A stretch of 64,000 nt of DNA from JAHDCJ01 sp039028895 (GTDB taxonomy: Bacteria > Bacteroidota > Bacteroidia > Chitinophagales > Saprospiraceae): NCBI GenBank assembly GCA_039028895.1, contig JBCCHF010000001.1:124001-188000 (forward strand). Reading direction: 5' to 3'. Positions 52,168-61,146 of the stretch are shown one piece after another. Position numbers and translations under genes: made by a program. The notes below the pieces were generated by a model that was not told the DNA's origin, searched no databases, and saw nothing but the letters and a program-made list of their open reading frames with translations. Position 1 is the stretch's first letter. Every line of letters starts with the position of its first letter.

Positions 52168-54621
52168 ATGCCTGCAAAAAACCCCAAAGGCACTTCCTTT
52201 AAAGTTGCTTATGAAGGAAAACCAAGTGAAAAAATCAAACTCAAAGCATACGCTTTCGACCGCAACGGTAACTTCCTCGAGGAAGCCTCCAGCAGAGGTT
52301 CTGAATTCAATTTTAAAATGTCTGCAAAAGCGCTCAAAAGATCGCGGGTCTTTATTAGCCCTGTATCCCCAATAAAAAAAGACCGGTATCCTACAGTGGG
52401 AGAACTCGAGCGGTTGAAAGCCTATGAACCCGTTTTCACTATTAAAAATAATCTCATTGAAGTCATGCCAATCCCTGGCAACTTATGGCCATTCTGGCTA
52501 TGGGTACGCTGCAGGGTAAGAGGAAAAGTTGTAAAACCGGTCTCATCGGACGGCACCATCAAAAACTTTCCGGTTTGTGGCGCAAGAGTCCATATTTGCG
52601 AGGTAGACAAGATCAGGTTCTTATTACCGCGTATCCCTGACCCGATTATATTCAGACTAAGAGATGATTTGCTGAAAAAACCTGAGTTGAATCCTGTTAT
52701 TCCCAGCCCCAAACCAGATCCTGTTCCAGGCGCTCTTCCCATACCTATCCCAAAACCGATTGACCCGATTGATCCTATGGGTCCACTGGATTTTTTGAAA
52801 TATGACGGTATTGATGGAGAAGCGATTATCAATCCTGATTCCATGAAATCGGTTTTACCAAAAGCTTTACTGGCGCTTAGAGATACAAGGACTAAGGCTG
52901 ATTTAATTAAGTTTGATGTTCCCCTTGTCGGAAATTCCAAGTTTGACAACCCAATCATATCAAAAACGAGCAGGTTGCCAAAACTGGATGAAAAGGTCGC
53001 TACAGGCCTCATGTCTAACTCGGCTAATACCATCAGAACCACAATTCTTGACAACTTCCAATACCTGCATCCTTATTTCTGTCTGTTCCCTTACTTCCAC
53101 AAATATTTTTATACCTGCCAGGAATTAGCAGTGATTGAAACGGATGCCAATGGCCAATTTGAAACCTACATCTGGTACCAGCGTTTTTCAGACAAACCGG
53201 ATCTTTATTTCTGGGTAGAATACAATATTGACGGTGTTTGGATGCCAGTTTACAAACCGCATAAAGCTTGTGCTACATACTGGGATTACGCTTGTGGGAC
53301 AGAGGTTACCATCAGAGTTACAGACCCAAGAGTTTTGATTTGTGGTGAATTACCTACTCCAACCGGACTTGTGGTGAATATTTACAAGATCGGTCATAGC
53401 GGTATCGTTTCAGAGATCAGCCAGGATGTCAATGCCACCTCGACAATCAATGGCGTCAACCAGAAAAATGTAGGACTCACAAAACTTGCCGTCGGTGATG
53501 GCCAATACAAACGACCATTTGCCGGAAGCCTGGGATTGGTGGTACACTTTGGCAACCAATTGAGAGCGAATAACATCACCCACTATCGATGGTCATACAA
53601 AAAAGTAAAAGACAATAATCTGGTTGATCTGCCAGACCTCGTAGATGGCAACCCTAATCCAGAGAAAGCATGGAAGGTCATGACCACTCCGATCAATATG
53701 ACTTATCGCGAGGAAGACAGAAATTCCTCTCCTCCAAAAGTGTCTTTAAAGCCTTACCGATTGGGACCTGACCCTGATTTTACAGAACCATTATTCAAGG
53801 TACCCTACCGTCATCCTGATTTGATTCCGGCTAGCGAATTGGCACCAAAGGCTAATGTTGATCGTGACTGGGTAAGTCTCAATTTTTCTTCAGCTGTTTT
53901 GAATACCAATTTCGATGCTGAGTCGCAGCCAAATGAAGCTGCCAAGGTAGCAAGGCGCGCCGAATTGGCCGGCTTGTATGAATTTAAACTTGAGTTATTC
54001 AGGATTATAGGTGGCGTACCAACAGTGGTTACCTTAGATAAAGGCGCTTTCCAGCACCCTGACCCGAGTGACACCTCAGAATTTATTGGTGCACCGAATG
54101 GCAACCTGGAACTCGTTACTGGTGACGATTCGAAAGCGACAGCATACAAAATGTATGTTCGTATAGATAATAACCGTTGCAAGGCTGACATCAAAGAAGT
54201 AGAGGTAGAAGGCCTATTTGCTGATCCGATGTGCGGTTTTGTGAAGTATCAAAACAAATCACAAAAAGCAACCATCACTTTTGAAGCTTCACATTCAAAC
54301 GGTTTTGCAAGGTTTAGTTTTGTCACTGTAAGAGGTTCGGGAAATGTCATTCATCCGGCTACTGATACCGGCCATGTGATCACCAATTCTGATAACAACG
54401 ATTTCACCTTGGCAGGAGGCGAATTTTCAGCTGAAATCACCATTAGTGATATGTTACCAACAACTTGCAGTCAGGGGGCTTTCGCCGAAAGGCTTTATGT
54501 GAATGCCCTGGCTACGAATGGTTCGAATACTGAGTTGAACTATCTCGACGCTTCTGATTTAGAAGCCTTTGCACTCGCATTGAAAACAAAGAAAACTACA
54601 GGAACTACTTCTGTAGAATAG
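52168..54621 (+). CDS. Large signal-less protein of unknown function
   Basis: This 817-residue protein I do not recognise. It begins MPAKNPKGTSFKVAYEGKPS with no signal peptide or membrane helix, yet looks like an extracellular multidomain beta protein. It contains a Pro-rich linker (~190-212), an aromatic block near residues 320-370 (FETYIWYQRFSDKPDLYFWV), CGTEVTIRVTDPRVLICGE at ~381-400, and a final domain with Ig-like strands. It stands alone between opposite-strand genes. Proteins exported without a signal, such as contractile injection cargo, have this profile, but that is speculation. Confidence 0.7.
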   Translation: MPAKNPKGTSFKVAYEGKPSEKIKLKAYAFDRNGNFLEEASSRGSEFNFKMSAKALKRSRVFISPVSPIKKDRYPTVGELERLKAYEPVFTIKNNLIEVMPIPGNLWPFWLWVRCRVRGKVVKPVSSDGTIKNFPVCGARVHICEVDKIRFLLPRIPDPIIFRLRDDLLKKPELNPVIPSPKPDPVPGALPIPIPKPIDPIDPMGPLDFLKYDGIDGEAIINPDSMKSVLPKALLALRDTRTKADLIKFDVPLVGNSKFDNPIISKTSRLPKLDEKVATGLMSNSANTIRTTILDNFQYLHPYFCLFPYFHKYFYTCQELAVIETDANGQFETYIWYQRFSDKPDLYFWVEYNIDGVWMPVYKPHKACATYWDYACGTEVTIRVTDPRVLICGELPTPTGLVVNIYKIGHSGIVSEISQDVNATSTINGVNQKNVGLTKLAVGDGQYKRPFAGSLGLVVHFGNQLRANNITHYRWSYKKVKDNNLVDLPDLVDGNPNPEKAWKVMTTPINMTYREEDRNSSPPKVSLKPYRLGPDPDFTEPLFKVPYRHPDLIPASELAPKANVDRDWVSLNFSSAVLNTNFDAESQPNEAAKVARRAELAGLYEFKLELFRIIGGVPTVVTLDKGAFQHPDPSDTSEFIGAPNGNLELVTGDDSKATAYKMYVRIDNNRCKADIKEVEVEGLFADPMCGFVKYQNKSQKATITFEASHSNGFARFSFVTVRGSGNVIHPATDTGHVITNSDNNDFTLAGGEFSAEITISDMLPTTCSQGAFAERLYVNALATNGSNTELNYLDASDLEAFALALKTKKTTGTTSVE

Positions 54622-54877
54622 ATTTCGTCCGATATGTTATCGCTTCCGCTTGTCGCAATGTTTCGCTGGGCGGAGTGGTAACATTATTGTTAAACTTGGA
54701 GGCGAAAAGGTGCAGTGCATTAAATATGGAGTGAGTCTCGTAAAACTTTAGTCACTCAAACCACAATTAATGCTCTGTGCCTCCGCGCCTTTGCAATATA
54801 AAATTGTCTTTTTCACCACAAAGCTTGATAAAGCAGTTTTCTTTATACCTCTTTACCCAACTCCGTGATTAAGTATT
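54622..54877. other. Intergenic stretch with Bacteroidota-type filler sequence
   Basis: This 256-base gap has no supportable gene. It contains short GC-rich patches such as TCTGTGCCTCCGCGCCTTTG (54773-54792) in AT-rich surroundings, similar to intergenic repeats seen in environmental Bacteroidota. No clear hairpin terminator was found for either convergent gene. Confidence 0.35.
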
Positions 54878-55429
54878 CTAATTCTCGTTAATCTCAATCT
54901 CTACATCCTTGAAGATCTCTTCGATCTTATTCCCCCACTCTTCTATATCACCACCAATTTCCTTCATCAGATCTTCCAGTTTCTCTTTGTCGATATTCTC
55001 CACCTCTTTTCTCAGGTCGTCAATGGCTGTGGTTATATCATTTTCAGTACCATCCCACGCATCGCTAATATCATCAAGGAAGTTATCCAATACCTCTCCG
55101 TCTTTATCGAGGATCTGATTGACAAATCCTGACCCATATCTCAGCCAAACGTATTTCGCAGCATCTCCAAAGAATTCTTCTTTTTCACTTTCCGTCATTT
55201 TGTCTTTAAACTGCTCGAAGCATTCATCTTTAAAATGGTTGAATTTCTTATCATGATCCACCCATGATTCATCATTATAAGGCAAATCTTGCTCCTGGAT
55301 ATCATTGACAAAAGTCTCAAAATTTTGAAGGAAGTAATTCTTGTTCACACCACAAGGTGATTGCGTGCAAGCCGCAAACAAAATAGTCGTTAAGGTAAAA
55401 AGTGAAAGGGTTTTAAGGTAATTCAGCAT
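54878..55429 (-). CDS. Small acidic lipoprotein, unknown
   Basis: This 183-residue protein has lipoprotein signal MLNYLKTLSLFTLTTILFAACTQ (Cys21) and a mature part that is acidic and mostly helical, with heptad-like stretches near the C-terminus (DLRKEVENIDKEKLEDLMKE). It resembles short Bacteroidota lipoproteins with a C(G/x)NKxxFLxxFexF start (DUF6565-like), but I cannot confirm the family. It is probably located at the outer or inner membrane facing the periplasm. It is divergent from the PqiA-like gene with 153 bases between them. Confidence 0.65.
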   Translation of the reverse strand: MLNYLKTLSLFTLTTILFAACTQSPCGVNKNYFLQNFETFVNDIQEQDLPYNDESWVDHDKKFNHFKDECFEQFKDKMTESEKEEFFGDAAKYVWLRYGSGFVNQILDKDGEVLDNFLDDISDAWDGTENDITTAIDDLRKEVENIDKEKLEDLMKEIGGDIEEWGNKIEEIFKDVEIEINEN

Positions 55430-55582
55430 TTCTATTATTTGAATGAATAAATTTTTCCAATTGCAGATTGCTAAAATAATGCCTATTTGGAGATGCTAGT
55501 TCGGAAAATTCTATCAATCGTCGAAAAAAAACGATGAATCGGAGTTCAATGTTTTAATTTCCGGCAAAATGATTTATCTCCC

Positions 55583-56080
55583 ATGAAAAAATTATTGCCC
55601 TCAATCATCTACTTAACGTCTATTGTCTTTTTTGTATTGGGTCTTACTCACCCCATTATGGCTACTGACACCTTATTCGGATTGAAACGAGAATCCATCT
55701 TCCTGGTGAGCTCTATCGAATACTTCTTTGACAAAGGCGACTGGTTTGTGGGCTCTATCCTGCTCTTTTTCACTTTGATTTTTCCAATCTTGAAATACTT
55801 GTTTCTCGGAACTCAATTGCTGAATTTCAGATTCCCGAATAAGGGGCCATTAATTACAGCACTTGAATTGATTAATAAATGGGCGATGCTGGATGTATTT
55901 GTAGTGGCTCTGATTATCATTAATATGAAATTCGACTCCGTGCTAATTGTCACTACTTTGAAGGCTGGAACAACTTATTTCGCACTTTCCGTTTTACTGT
56001 TGATGGTCTGCTCTTTTATCATTAGTAAATCCATTAACCCCTCTCCTACCCTTGCAGTCAAAATGGCTACAGACAGTTAA
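55583..56080 (+). CDS. PqiA-like (paraquat-inducible protein A family) membrane protein
   Basis: This 165-residue protein has four membrane helices (~8-24, 50-72, 96-113, 128-150). The pattern matches PqiA half-proteins: GLTHPIM after helix 1, SSIEYFFDKGDWFVGSILLF leading into helix 2 with FPILKY, and NKWAMLDVFVVALIII in helix 3. PqiA proteins are inner-membrane parts of MCE-type lipid-transport systems in Proteobacteria; here no pqiB/MCE gene is present, so the role is open. It is monocistronic by position, 85 bases before the next gene. Confidence 0.8.
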   Translation: MKKLLPSIIYLTSIVFFVLGLTHPIMATDTLFGLKRESIFLVSSIEYFFDKGDWFVGSILLFFTLIFPILKYLFLGTQLLNFRFPNKGPLITALELINKWAMLDVFVVALIIINMKFDSVLIVTTLKAGTTYFALSVLLLMVCSFIISKSINPSPTLAVKMATDS

Positions 56081-56165
56081 TTGACATCCAGGATTTCAGC
56101 GATATCCGCTAATTTTGCTTTAGCGTAATTTTAATTTATGGGATACATTTCTGTATCTTTCATGA

Positions 56166-57278
56166 ATGAGTTGTAAATCTTGTTTTCCGTTACTTTTTTT
56201 CGCCTTCTGCTTTTTTGTCTCATGCGATATGCCTGCGTCAAATTCGAATGACGACTACATATACGAGGATACAGTTTATATCGGTACGCCCAACTTCGCC
56301 ACCGCGATTTCTGACACAGTTCCTGAGTTAAGAGTCGATACCATTCCGGAGCCTGAATCAGATACCATCGTTCCACCGGAGAAAACTTCTGAAACAAAGG
56401 GTATCACCGACCTCGAAATAACCCCTGACGAAGATTCAGATGAACAACCCAACGAGGATTTTGTTTTTCCTTATCGACTTAACCAGCCCAATGAAACTTT
56501 TGAATTGCCTTCCTCACTGACAGAAATTTCTGCTATAGCTTTTACCCCAAAAGACGAATTGGGATGCGTTCAGGATGAAAAAGGCAATATTTACGTATTT
56601 GATCTTAAAAAAGGAGAAATAGACCGCAAGATCGATTTCTGGAAAGATGGAGATTATGAAGGATTAGCCTTCGTTAAAAAATCAGCCTACGTCCTCCGCA
56701 TGGATGGCAATATTTACCAGGTCAGAAAATTTGATACCAAAGACCAGGAAACCAAAAAAAGAAGCACCTTCCTTAATGAAAAGAATGATGCTGAAGGACT
56801 TTGCTACGACGAACGCAATAATCGATTACTGGTTGCCCTCAAAGGCAGGCCAGGCGAAAGCGGTCAATTCAAAGGAAAAAAAGCAGTCTATGCATTTGAT
56901 CTCGAAGAAAAAGAACTCCTTGAAGAGCCCGTTTACCTAATTGATCTGAAAGCAACCGAAAAACACATCAAAAGGAATATTGAACTTGAAGGCTATAAGC
57001 GAATTGTCAAATATTTTAACCCTGATAAGAAAGACCAGTTTCAACCTTCTGAAATCGGTATTCACCCGATAACTGGTAATATTTACATTACCTCTTCTGT
57101 AGGAAAAATCTTAATGGTGATTTCACCAGATGGAGACCTCTTACATCTGGAATCTCTTGAACGCGACATCCTGAAGCAGCCTGAAGGCATGGCTTTCTTC
57201 AAAAATGGAGACCTGCTGATTTCTTCAGAAGGAAAAAGCGGGAAAGGGAAAATCGTAAAATTCCATTACACAAAATAG
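56166..57278 (+). CDS. SdiA-regulated-domain lipoprotein
   Basis: This 370-residue lipoprotein (signal ending FCFFVSCDMP, Cys20) has an acidic Pro/Thr-rich linker to ~residue 105 and then a SdiA-regulated/phytase-like beta-propeller: LTEISAIAFTPKDELGCVQD, DGDYEGLAFVKKSAYVLR, NDAEGLCYDERNNRLLVALK, QPSEIGIHPITGNIYITSSV and KQPEGMAFFKNGDLLISSEG are repeated E-G/A-hydrophobic blades. These propellers are calcium-binding and often anchored at the cell surface; the substrate is unknown. It precedes the phosphoesterase-barrel gene by 43 bases on the same strand, so the two may be co-transcribed. Confidence 0.85.
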   Translation: MSCKSCFPLLFFAFCFFVSCDMPASNSNDDYIYEDTVYIGTPNFATAISDTVPELRVDTIPEPESDTIVPPEKTSETKGITDLEITPDEDSDEQPNEDFVFPYRLNQPNETFELPSSLTEISAIAFTPKDELGCVQDEKGNIYVFDLKKGEIDRKIDFWKDGDYEGLAFVKKSAYVLRMDGNIYQVRKFDTKDQETKKRSTFLNEKNDAEGLCYDERNNRLLVALKGRPGESGQFKGKKAVYAFDLEEKELLEEPVYLIDLKATEKHIKRNIELEGYKRIVKYFNPDKKDQFQPSEIGIHPITGNIYITSSVGKILMVISPDGDLLHLESLERDILKQPEGMAFFKNGDLLISSEGKSGKGKIVKFHYTK

Positions 57279-57321
57279 AACCCACTTTTTCTAAATTACC
57301 CCAATTAAAATTTGTAAGTAG

Positions 57322-60300
57322 ATGTTAACTCGCAAACTTTTCCATAATCCACTCCTGGCGTTAGTTGCCATCCTGATGCTTCAGGCTTGTAATGCTGTAC
57401 AACCCTATTATAAAAATGAGGCCGATGCTCCAGAAAAAGCAGCTCAGCTGCCTTCCGGGGACGCCGCTTACGAGGTATTTCTGATAGGCGATACCGGCGA
57501 ACCTTTCAAGGAAGATGAAAGTGATAAAACAGTACCAGTCATTACCCTTCTGGGCAAGCATCTTGAAGGGGCTGGAGAAAACAGTTCTGTAGTTTTTCTG
57601 GGTGACAATGTCTATCCCAGAGGATTGCCACCAGTAGAAAAAGGAGAGGAAAAATCAACTGAAAGACTAGAGATGGAAAGGAAGTTGAATGCCTCGCTTG
57701 ATATTGTTAAAGATTACAAGGGTAATCCTTACTTCATTCCAGGTAACCACGACTGGAATCACAATAAGTCCGGAGGCCTCGAATACATTATTTCACAAGC
57801 AGATTATATCAAAGACTATCTCGGCAAGAAAAACACCTTTTTGCCAAAAGATGGCTGTCCGGGACCTGAAGTGATCCAATTGACAGAGCATTCCGTAATG
57901 ATGATAATAGATACCGAATGGTGGCTACGTGACTGGACACGCGAACCTGGCATCAATGAAGATTGTGATGTGCATACAAGAGACCAGTTCCTTGTTCAAT
58001 TGGAAGATGCCATAAAAAACAATAAGGAAAAGGATATCCTCATCGCGCTGCATCACCCTATCTATACACAAGGCCCACATGGTGGATACTATACCCTGAA
58101 ATCTCATATTTTCCCGTTAACAGATGCCAAAAAAGGCCTGTATGTTCCTTTGCCGATAATTGGCTCAATCTATCCGCTCTACAGAATGACCGGTGGAGCA
58201 ACCCAGGATATCAGCCACCCGAAATATCGCGACCTGATCAAAGGCCTTAAAGCTGCTGCAAAACTTGGTGATCGCGTAATCTTTGCCTCCGGCCACGAAC
58301 ATGGACTTATGCATTATGACGTAGACGGCGAACATTATATCGTAGCTGGATCAGGCTCCAAGATCAATCCTATCAGAACGGGTAAAAAAGCCAGCTTCGC
58401 CCATATGTCCAAAGGTTTTTCCAAACTTTCTTACTACGAGAATGGTGAAATCTGGATGGAATTCTGGACACCAGTTGGCGATGGCAGTGACGGCAAAGTT
58501 ATTTATCGCAAAAAGCTAGAAGATGCCATCACAAGGGTAGAACCGCCCAAACCTGAGTATGTGATGCCAACAGAAAAGACTAAAACCCGTGTCACCACTG
58601 AAACTTACAAAGCAGGCCCAATAAAAAAATTCTTATTGGGGAAACACTATCGTGAAGCATGGGGTGCAGAATTGGAATTTCCAATCATCGATCTTGAGAC
58701 CGAAAAAGGCGGACTCACACCTATCCAGAAAGGTGGCGGTATGCAGACCAAATCATTAAGGTTAGAGGCCAAAGACAAAAAACAATACGTCTTGAGGTCT
58801 ATCAACAAAGATATTAGTGCTGTAGTCCCAAAATTCCTTGATGACACTTTTGCAGAAGACCTCTTACAAGATCAGTTGTCTACTGCACATCCATATTCTG
58901 CTTTGGTTATCCCAAAACTCGCTGAAGCAGCTGGAGTTTATCACACCAATCCGAAAATCGTTTATCTGCCAAAACAAAACGCACTTGGTGAATATGCTGA
59001 AGACTTTGGAGATGATATCTACCTGTTTGAGGAGCGTCCTGCTAACGAAACCTGGAAGGAAGCTGACTTTTTCGGTAATCCCGATGATATCATCAACTTC
59101 AGTAAGGTAATTAAAAACCTCGCCAAGAACCGTGATCATGTCGTTGACCAAAGACAAGTCGTAAAATCGAGGTTATTTGACATCCTGATCAACGACTGGG
59201 ATCGTCATGATGACCAATGGCGTTGGGCAGTCAATGAGGAAGAAGACCGCACCGTTTATGCTCCTGTTCCCAGAGATCGCGACCAGGCTTTTCACCACAA
59301 ACGTTCAGGCGTCTTGCCCCGACTATCGACCATTCCATGGGGACTAAGAAAATTCCAGTCCTTTGAGAATAATGTAAAGTCTGTCAAAGGTATGAACTTC
59401 AACGCCCGATGGTTTGATCGTTATTTCACCAATGAAATGTCTTACGATGACTGGGTTGAAGAAGCCAAACTAATCCAGGAAGGTGTTACCGATGAAGTGA
59501 TTGAAGATGCTGTAAAATCATGGCCTCAGCCATTATACGACATCAATGGAGAAAGAACCATAGCAGTGTTGAAAGCCCGTAGAGATAATCTTGTAAAAAT
59601 TGCAAAACGGTCTTACAAGCTAATCTCAAGATATGTTGATGTTGTTGCAACAAAAGATGATGACTTCATCGAGATTGAAAGACTCAACAACAAGGAAACC
59701 AGGGTAAGCCTATACAAGAGAAGCAAGAAGGGAAAGAAAAAAGGTGGTGCCTATTACGACAGGATTTTCAATAAGAAATACACCAAAGAAGTCAGGATCT
59801 ACGGACTAAAAGGTGATGATGAGTATAAGATCAGGGGTAAAGTTGAAGACGGTCTGTTGGTTAGGATTATTGGCGGAAAAGGAAAAGATAAATACGAAAA
59901 TACGTCCTTGTCGACAAGATCAAGTCGCAATACCCGCATCTATGACGAAGTCGAAAAAAGTAAGATAGAAGGTGAAAAGGATATCAGAATCGTTGATACC
60001 AAATACCGTCCAGAATTAAATGAATATGACAGGTATGGTTTCAAGTTTGACTTTAATCTGCCTCTGATCGAATTCGGCGTAAATGTCGATGACGGTTTAC
60101 TCTTAGGAGGAGGAACAACCTTCATCAAACAGGGCTGGAAGAAAGAACCTTATGCTGCTTCTCATACCGTTGCCGGAAAGGTGTCATTTGCTACCGGAGC
60201 CTTCAGTTTCAGGTATGTTGGTGACTATGAAGACTTTGCAGGAACTACCGACCTGAACTTCGAAGCTTATATCAATGCACCGAATTTCGTGAGAAACTTT

Positions 60301-61086
60301 TTCGGGATGGGTAATGAATCCATAGATCTGCGACCTAACGACAATGACTTTAACCGCGTCAGGATGGATCAGGGCATTATCAATGTTTTCATGAAAAAAG
60401 ACTTTAGCCAGAATCACTTCTTACAGTTTGGGCCAAGTTTCCAATACACCAAAGTAGAGAGTGATACTTCTAGATTTGTTAGTGATGCCAATCCTATGTT
60501 TGGAACAGGCCAATTTGATGCCTTAAACTATCTCGGCGTTGGATTTAAGTACCATGTAAACAACCTTGACAACAAAGCCCTTCCAGGAAGAGGTATCAGC
60601 TTTGACGCTGGAGCAACCGTTAACTTTAACCTTGATGACCAGGACAGTCGTTACACAAGGGTCTTTTCCGAATTCAGTATGTTCTATACGCTGACGCCGA
60701 TCAAGACGACCATTGCTGCAAGAGTTGGTGCTGCACATAATTTTGGTGATTTCCAGTTTTTCCAGGCTAACACCATTGGTGGCAATTCAAATGTTCGCGG
60801 ACTCAGAGCTTTCAGGTATTCGGGAAGGACCTCCTTCTACCAAAATACGGAACTCAGGATTAAATTGACCAAAATATCTAACTACGTCTTTTCATCATCC
60901 ATCGGTATTCTGGGCCATGCAGATATTGGAAGAGTTTGGTTAACAAATGATACCTCAGACCTCTGGCATTATGGCTATGGTGGTGGTGTATGGTTCAGTA
61001 TTTTTGACCTTGGGGTATTGTCTGCAACTTATACCTTTTCGGATACTGACGATTTATTTATCTTAGGCGTCGGATTTTTCTTTTAA
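57322..61086 (+). CDS. Metallophosphoesterase-kinase-like-outer membrane barrel fusion
   Basis: This 1254-residue envelope protein has three parts. (1) Lipobox LQAC (Cys23) and a calcineurin-like phosphoesterase (~48-370): GDTGE, GDNVYPRG (94-101), GNHDWNHN (141-148), ALHHPIY, and GHEHGLMHY, all metal ligands present. (2) A middle region (~470-680) with a kinase-like look: KSLRLEAKDKKQYVLRSINK, then LFDILINDWDRHDDQWRWAV and PRDRDQAF. (3) A C-terminal Omp85-like barrel (~900-1254) with GGNSNVRGLRAFRYSG and final FILGVGFFF. Phosphoesterase-barrel fusions are common in Bacteroidota but uncharacterised to my knowledge; the kinase-like reading is mine. Confidence 0.85.
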   Translation: MLTRKLFHNPLLALVAILMLQACNAVQPYYKNEADAPEKAAQLPSGDAAYEVFLIGDTGEPFKEDESDKTVPVITLLGKHLEGAGENSSVVFLGDNVYPRGLPPVEKGEEKSTERLEMERKLNASLDIVKDYKGNPYFIPGNHDWNHNKSGGLEYIISQADYIKDYLGKKNTFLPKDGCPGPEVIQLTEHSVMMIIDTEWWLRDWTREPGINEDCDVHTRDQFLVQLEDAIKNNKEKDILIALHHPIYTQGPHGGYYTLKSHIFPLTDAKKGLYVPLPIIGSIYPLYRMTGGATQDISHPKYRDLIKGLKAAAKLGDRVIFASGHEHGLMHYDVDGEHYIVAGSGSKINPIRTGKKASFAHMSKGFSKLSYYENGEIWMEFWTPVGDGSDGKVIYRKKLEDAITRVEPPKPEYVMPTEKTKTRVTTETYKAGPIKKFLLGKHYREAWGAELEFPIIDLETEKGGLTPIQKGGGMQTKSLRLEAKDKKQYVLRSINKDISAVVPKFLDDTFAEDLLQDQLSTAHPYSALVIPKLAEAAGVYHTNPKIVYLPKQNALGEYAEDFGDDIYLFEERPANETWKEADFFGNPDDIINFSKVIKNLAKNRDHVVDQRQVVKSRLFDILINDWDRHDDQWRWAVNEEEDRTVYAPVPRDRDQAFHHKRSGVLPRLSTIPWGLRKFQSFENNVKSVKGMNFNARWFDRYFTNEMSYDDWVEEAKLIQEGVTDEVIEDAVKSWPQPLYDINGERTIAVLKARRDNLVKIAKRSYKLISRYVDVVATKDDDFIEIERLNNKETRVSLYKRSKKGKKKGGAYYDRIFNKKYTKEVRIYGLKGDDEYKIRGKVEDGLLVRIIGGKGKDKYENTSLSTRSSRNTRIYDEVEKSKIEGEKDIRIVDTKYRPELNEYDRYGFKFDFNLPLIEFGVNVDDGLLLGGGTTFIKQGWKKEPYAASHTVAGKVSFATGAFSFRYVGDYEDFAGTTDLNFEAYINAPNFVRNFFGMGNESIDLRPNDNDFNRVRMDQGIINVFMKKDFSQNHFLQFGPSFQYTKVESDTSRFVSDANPMFGTGQFDALNYLGVGFKYHVNNLDNKALPGRGISFDAGATVNFNLDDQDSRYTRVFSEFSMFYTLTPIKTTIAARVGAAHNFGDFQFFQANTIGGNSNVRGLRAFRYSGRTSFYQNTELRIKLTKISNYVFSSSIGILGHADIGRVWLTNDTSDLWHYGYGGGVWFSIFDLGVLSATYTFSDTDDLFILGVGFFF

Positions 61087-61146
61087 CTTTAGGAAAATTC
61101 ACCATTTGTTCAAGGTGTTAACTACCAATCAATTAACGCGCAGAAA

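Noticed and set aside
52422..53054. 210-codon minus-strand frame inside the 817-residue gene
   Set aside because: Antisense shadow; the Gly/Ile-rich product mirrors the Pro-rich linker of the sense gene.
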